Shown: in pieces, positions 32,597-35,330 of the stretch | Layout of the letters: each line of letters begins with the position of its first letter | Numbering within the stretch: position 1 is the first letter of the stretch | From: a virus | Length of the DNA stretch: 35,330 bases | IMG/VR virus record: IMGVR_UViG_3300031951_000618 | Span: 1 to 35,330 of that record | Reading direction: 5' to 3' (one strand) | Made by a program: the position numbers and the translations under genes | The notes under the pieces: generated by a model | What the model saw: the letters and a program-made list of their open reading frames with translations, nothing else | Database searches by the model: none | Told to the model about the DNA's origin: nothing

Positions 32597-33696
32597 CTAT
32601 ACAGAAATTCAATCGAGGTGATGTGGCGGAAGCCATACTGGGTGCCACTCTAGTGGCAAAATTTCTTCAAGTGGAACGTGAACAAGGTGATGCTCCAAAA
32701 TTAATCCATGCTCAAGTGGATGATGTCTTGGATGATTTCTTTAGCAAAGCCACAATGGTGTCATATACATTAAATGATATTTCCGCTGTGAAGGGTAAGG
32801 TGGTGCTAGATAATGTTCGTTTCTATGTAAACATTCCCACTCCTGCCAAGATGTTATTGCAACAACGAAACAATAGAACTGTAGTGAATGATTTATATGA
32901 TTCCGCAATTCAGTATGTGGAGGATACATGGGAATCTGAAATCATTGAATTGTTGGGCAATCAAACACCTGATGATGTTGCCATTATTTCTGATGGTGTA
33001 GGGGATCAAAAGGGTACTAAGGCGGATATTAAAATCACGGTGAATAATAAACCGTATAAGCGACAAATTTCATTGAAGGTGGGTGGAGGCGAGCAGTTTG
33101 CACAAATCTCAGGTGATGAATTTCTAAAGCAAACAAAACTCTGGAAAGACATTCTAGGATTGAACATCGCACATCTAGAAAATGAATATAATGCCACACT
33201 TCGTTATGATAAAAAAGAATTGTTTTCAAGCCGCGAAGATGTACGTTTGGCAGCACTGAAAAATATGATTAAAACCGCTGTGGGCGCTGTGTATAAAGAA
33301 GCCGCAGTGCAAATGAAACAATTTGTTTCTAGTAACAATAAACCGTTCTATGAGAACATTGCCAAATTGGTATATCAAGGTGCCACGTTGGGTGATGCCA
33401 GTATTGAATTGGTGAAGTTGGAAAATAGAAAATATAAAAATTTAAAATTCTCTGATGCTGACTTCATTAACATTTACTCCACTCGTTTGAAAAATGCCAA
33501 ACTCATTGTGAAAGTCTCAGAATCAGGAGATCCCAAAGTTCAGCTCTATGCCGAATCTATGACACCCGCCAACTTAATCGTACAAATTCGTGCCAAGGTG
33601 GAAGCTGCCTCACGAACCACAAAGGCAGGCAAAACATATTCACCATATTTACGTAATCTAGTTGAGGCGGGCCCTAAAATGTTTTCGCTTATTTAG
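32593..33696 (+). CDS. Conserved phage protein, possible PD-(D/E)XK-fold nuclease (367 aa)
   Basis: An N-terminal helical part (GDVAEAILGATLVAKFLQVEREQG) precedes the region KADIKITVNNKPYKRQISLKVGGGEQF, where D145 and S160-L161-K162 show the D-x(n)-[SE]-x-K spacing of the PD-(D/E)XK superfamily, with a GDVAEAI-type helix placing an early acid. The remainder is helical and binds no obvious cofactor. I recall related proteins in T4-like phages without assigned activity, so the nuclease idea is an inference. The gene is followed by TAG directly before a promoter. Confidence 0.6.
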   Translation: MTIQKFNRGDVAEAILGATLVAKFLQVEREQGDAPKLIHAQVDDVLDDFFSKATMVSYTLNDISAVKGKVVLDNVRFYVNIPTPAKMLLQQRNNRTVVNDLYDSAIQYVEDTWESEIIELLGNQTPDDVAIISDGVGDQKGTKADIKITVNNKPYKRQISLKVGGGEQFAQISGDEFLKQTKLWKDILGLNIAHLENEYNATLRYDKKELFSSREDVRLAALKNMIKTAVGAVYKEAAVQMKQFVSSNNKPFYENIAKLVYQGATLGDASIELVKLENRKYKNLKFSDADFINIYSTRLKNAKLIVKVSESGDPKVQLYAESMTPANLIVQIRAKVEAASRTTKAGKTYSPYLRNLVEAGPKMFSLI

Positions 33697-33699
33697 GAC

Positions 33700-33728
33700 T
33701 TGACATTTTCACGTAACATAGATATATT
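33700..33728 (+). promoter_or_regulatory. Promoter TTGACA-17-TATATT
   Basis: TTAGGACTTGACATT, 17 bp, TATATT at 33723-33728. The upstream stop TAG is 3 bp before the -35 box. GGAGG precedes the ATG at 33758. It drives the zinc-finger, IscA-like and adenylosuccinate synthetase-like genes. Confidence 0.85.
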
Positions 33729-33757
33729 ATAGATATATTTTCATCATGGAGGTGTTT

Positions 33758-33970
33758 ATGCGCACTTGTGTTCGTTGCAAATGTTATATTCCTAATGCAC
33801 GTCTTGAAATACTCCCTGACACACAAACATGTGTGGGATGTTCGGGTGTTCAGAAATATGTAGGCGCCATGGTGTATGACCACAAGACGGCAGGACGATT
33901 GGAATTTGTCCGCCCAGAAAACACACAAGCAGTACAAACTTTAATTCGTTTTGTTAACCGAGGACGATAA
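33758..33970 (+). CDS. DksA/TraR-type zinc-finger protein (70 aa)
   Basis: ATG 33758 is chosen for the GGAGGT just upstream; ATG 33746 would overlap it. MRTCVRCKCYIPNARLEILPDTQTCVGCSGVQ has C4-x2-C7 and C25-x2-C28 with the IPxARLExxPxTxxCVxC pattern typical of DksA/TraR zinc fingers, but it lacks the long coiled coil that enters RNA polymerase in DksA. Short TraR-like proteins can still modulate host polymerase, so that role is possible. It is coupled by TAATG to the next gene. Confidence 0.75.
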   Translation: MRTCVRCKCYIPNARLEILPDTQTCVGCSGVQKYVGAMVYDHKTAGRLEFVRPENTQAVQTLIRFVNRGR

Positions 33971-34290
33971 TGAATATTCACGTAACTGATAACGCCATCA
34001 CAGAACTCCGTGCCAACAAGGAGCATGATGTTCAACATTATCGCATGGGTGTCATGCCCGGCGGATGTTCAGGATTTAAATATACACTCATGTTGGAAGA
34101 TGTTGCTGCCGATGATGATGTGCTCATTGATGCCGCCGCCGATGTGAAAATCATTGTTGATCCTTTCTCAGCGCAATATCTTGAAGGTGCTGAATTGGAT
34201 TATGTCAAGACATTGACGGAATCCGGATTTACATTTAAAAATCCCAACGCCACAGGCGGATGCGGATGTGGGTCAAGTTTCTCGGCATAA
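33970..34290 (+). CDS. A-type Fe-S cluster carrier (IscA/ErpA/HesB family)
   Basis: A 106-aa protein. MGVMPGGCSGFKYTLMLED places the first cluster Cys at residue 33; the C-terminal GGCGCGSSF supplies C98 and C100, the C-x64-C-x-C pattern of A-type carriers. These proteins receive Fe-S clusters from the assembly machinery and pass them to apo-proteins in the cytoplasm. T4-like marine phages often carry such a HesB-like gene. It is placed between a zinc-finger and a nucleotide-metabolism gene under promoter 33700; no Fe-S client enzyme is evident here. Confidence 0.9.
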   Translation: MNIHVTDNAITELRANKEHDVQHYRMGVMPGGCSGFKYTLMLEDVAADDDVLIDAAADVKIIVDPFSAQYLEGAELDYVKTLTESGFTFKNPNATGGCGCGSSFSA

Positions 34291-34309
34291 CTACACATAG
34301 GATTATATT

Positions 34310-35330
34310 ATGATTAAACATGCAGACATTGTAATTGATTTACAGGCAGGTGACACAGGAAAGGGTAAGGTGTCACATCATTTGGCAAAACAGCGTGACT
34401 ATGATGTAGTCTTACGTTTCAATGGCGGCGCCAATGCCGGACACACCATCTATCATGAAGGACAAAAGGTGGTGACACATCAAGTTCCTGTGGGGGTGTT
34501 CTACAACATTCCCTGCATTATTGGTCCTGGGTGTGTCGTAAATATTCCAGCCTTGGTTGAAGAAATTAACATGTTGAAGAAATTGGGATTTGAAACCAAC
34601 ATTTATGTTGATAAGCGTTGTCACATCACGGCACCCGCCCATATTGCCGAAGATGGTCAAGATAATAAAATTGGGACAACACGCCAAGGCATTGGTCCCA
34701 CCTATCGGGACAAGTATGCCCGTACAGGAAATCGTCTGGGTGATTTAGTTACATTCAATGATTTCACCCGGCCCTATGGCGTAATTGATGTTGCCCAATA
34801 TTTTTTTCAGATGCCGCGTGAATTAACTGTATTGTGTGAGGGAGCTCAAGGATTTCAAATTGACATTGATTGGGGAGATTATCCCTATGTCACAAGTTCA
34901 CATTGCACAACAGGCGCCGTGGCATTGAATGGTATTGCTCCGCGCACATGGCGCAATGTGTATGGTGTCATGAAGGCATATGAAACCTACTCAGGATTTA
35001 AAACACATTACACACAAGATGATGCTGTGTTTGCATCCATTCAAGAAGTGGGGCAAGAATTTGGCGCCACGACAGGCAGAAAGCGACAGGTGCGCTGGTT
35101 ACATCTTGATGATGTCATTCAAGCCATGCATGTGAATGACGTTACAGATTTAATTATCAACAAGGTGGATGTATTGGAAGTAGTGGGTGTGTTTGGTGTT
35201 GTGCATCAAGGAACAAATCATATGTTCCGTAATGTTGATGATTTTAGGCGATTTGTAGAAAGGACAATTCGTAATGAATATAAGTATAAACTGAATAGCA
35301 TTGTTTGGTCAACTTCACCGGAGACAGTAT
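34310..35330 (+). CDS. Adenylosuccinate synthetase-family protein (PurA/PurZ), 3'-partial
   Basis: ATG 34310 follows AGGA; the frame is open at the window end (at least 340 residues). The P-loop region reads DLQAGDTGKGK (residues 10-20), with D15 where PurA has its catalytic Asp and Thr16 replacing the usual Glu. H45 in NAGHT matches catalytic His41, and GTTRQGIGPTYRDK, CEGAQGFQIDIDWGDYPYVTSS, EFGATTGRKRQVRW and NKVDVLE are all family motifs. The helical insert before CEGAQG is ~20 residues against ~70 in bacterial PurA, as in short archaeal and viral members. It makes adenylosuccinate from IMP, or in PurZ an analogue from dGMP; retained Asp15 favours the first. Confidence 0.85.
   Translation, partial: MIKHADIVIDLQAGDTGKGKVSHHLAKQRDYDVVLRFNGGANAGHTIYHEGQKVVTHQVPVGVFYNIPCIIGPGCVVNIPALVEEINMLKKLGFETNIYVDKRCHITAPAHIAEDGQDNKIGTTRQGIGPTYRDKYARTGNRLGDLVTFNDFTRPYGVIDVAQYFFQMPRELTVLCEGAQGFQIDIDWGDYPYVTSSHCTTGAVALNGIAPRTWRNVYGVMKAYETYSGFKTHYTQDDAVFASIQEVGQEFGATTGRKRQVRWLHLDDVIQAMHVNDVTDLIINKVDVLEVVGVFGVVHQGTNHMFRNVDDFRRFVERTIRNEYKYKLNSIVWSTSPETV

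Overview
The window is a gene-dense stretch of a large tailed-phage genome, most likely of the T4-like myovirus lineage found in marine and freshwater bacteria. Support comes from a T4-type RNase H (5'-3' exonuclease), small conserved phage proteins of that lineage (WYL_2-like, YkuK-like RNase H fold, a CsgG-like protein, a tail-collar protein, an A-type Fe-S carrier, flavin halogenase), 26 tRNA genes without encoded CCA, heavy ATGA/TAATG gene overlap, and almost no spacing. The host is not shown by the sequence. A four-domain Big2 lipoprotein and other Ala/Thr/Val-rich lipoproteins recall secreted proteins common in Gemmatimonadota, but this is a weak inference.

Layout. 1-4035: end of a coiled-coil membrane or structural protein, then replication-associated genes (WYL_2-like protein, conserved 370-aa protein, RNase H). 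4066-13472: tRNA region with 26 tRNAs, two strongly folded non-tRNA RNA candidates (4291-4446 and 6040-6145), small proteins placed between tRNAs, and an overlapping four-gene cassette (acyl-CoA thioesterase, membrane protein, tryptophan-halogenase-like protein, putative 2OG-Fe(II) oxygenase). Also here are a cytidylyltransferase-like protein, a metallophosphoesterase and a FeoA-like protein. 13550-22716: a run of exported and surface proteins (Big2 lipoprotein, cohesin/dockerin-like protein, CsgG-like protein, tail collar, secreted DRGH nuclease, low-complexity protein with a possible outer-membrane-barrel end, class 3 lipase), preceded by an inverted repeat wrapped around a promoter. 22725-30948: a more GC-rich block of very small genes with many strong promoters. 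It is interrupted by the only leftward genes (NUMOD3-like protein and dCMP deaminase, 24134-25062) and by an array of 12-bp iterons at 25286-25362 that could be a replication origin or regulatory centre. It also holds an AAA+ ATPase. 31095-35330: membrane and lipoprotein genes, zinc-binding proteins, a possible PD-(D/E)XK protein, an IscA-like protein, and a short adenylosuccinate synthetase-family protein cut by the window end.

Regulation. One promoter type recurs at least 20 times: TTGACA, exactly 17 bp, then TATATT or TAGATT, often within AGGGC-TTGACAAATGGT...GGTGC-TATATTACAGTATA. Several of these sit inside or across gene ends, so that the stop codon TGA lies in TTGACA or TAG in TAGATT. 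In six early genes the start ATG lies 5-8 nt after the -10 box, which predicts leaderless mRNAs. A 25-bp palindrome, TAAGTGC-N11-GCACTTA, lies 8-9 bp upstream of the -35 box of five of these promoters and looks like an operator. All functions are read from sequence motifs by eye, without database searches.
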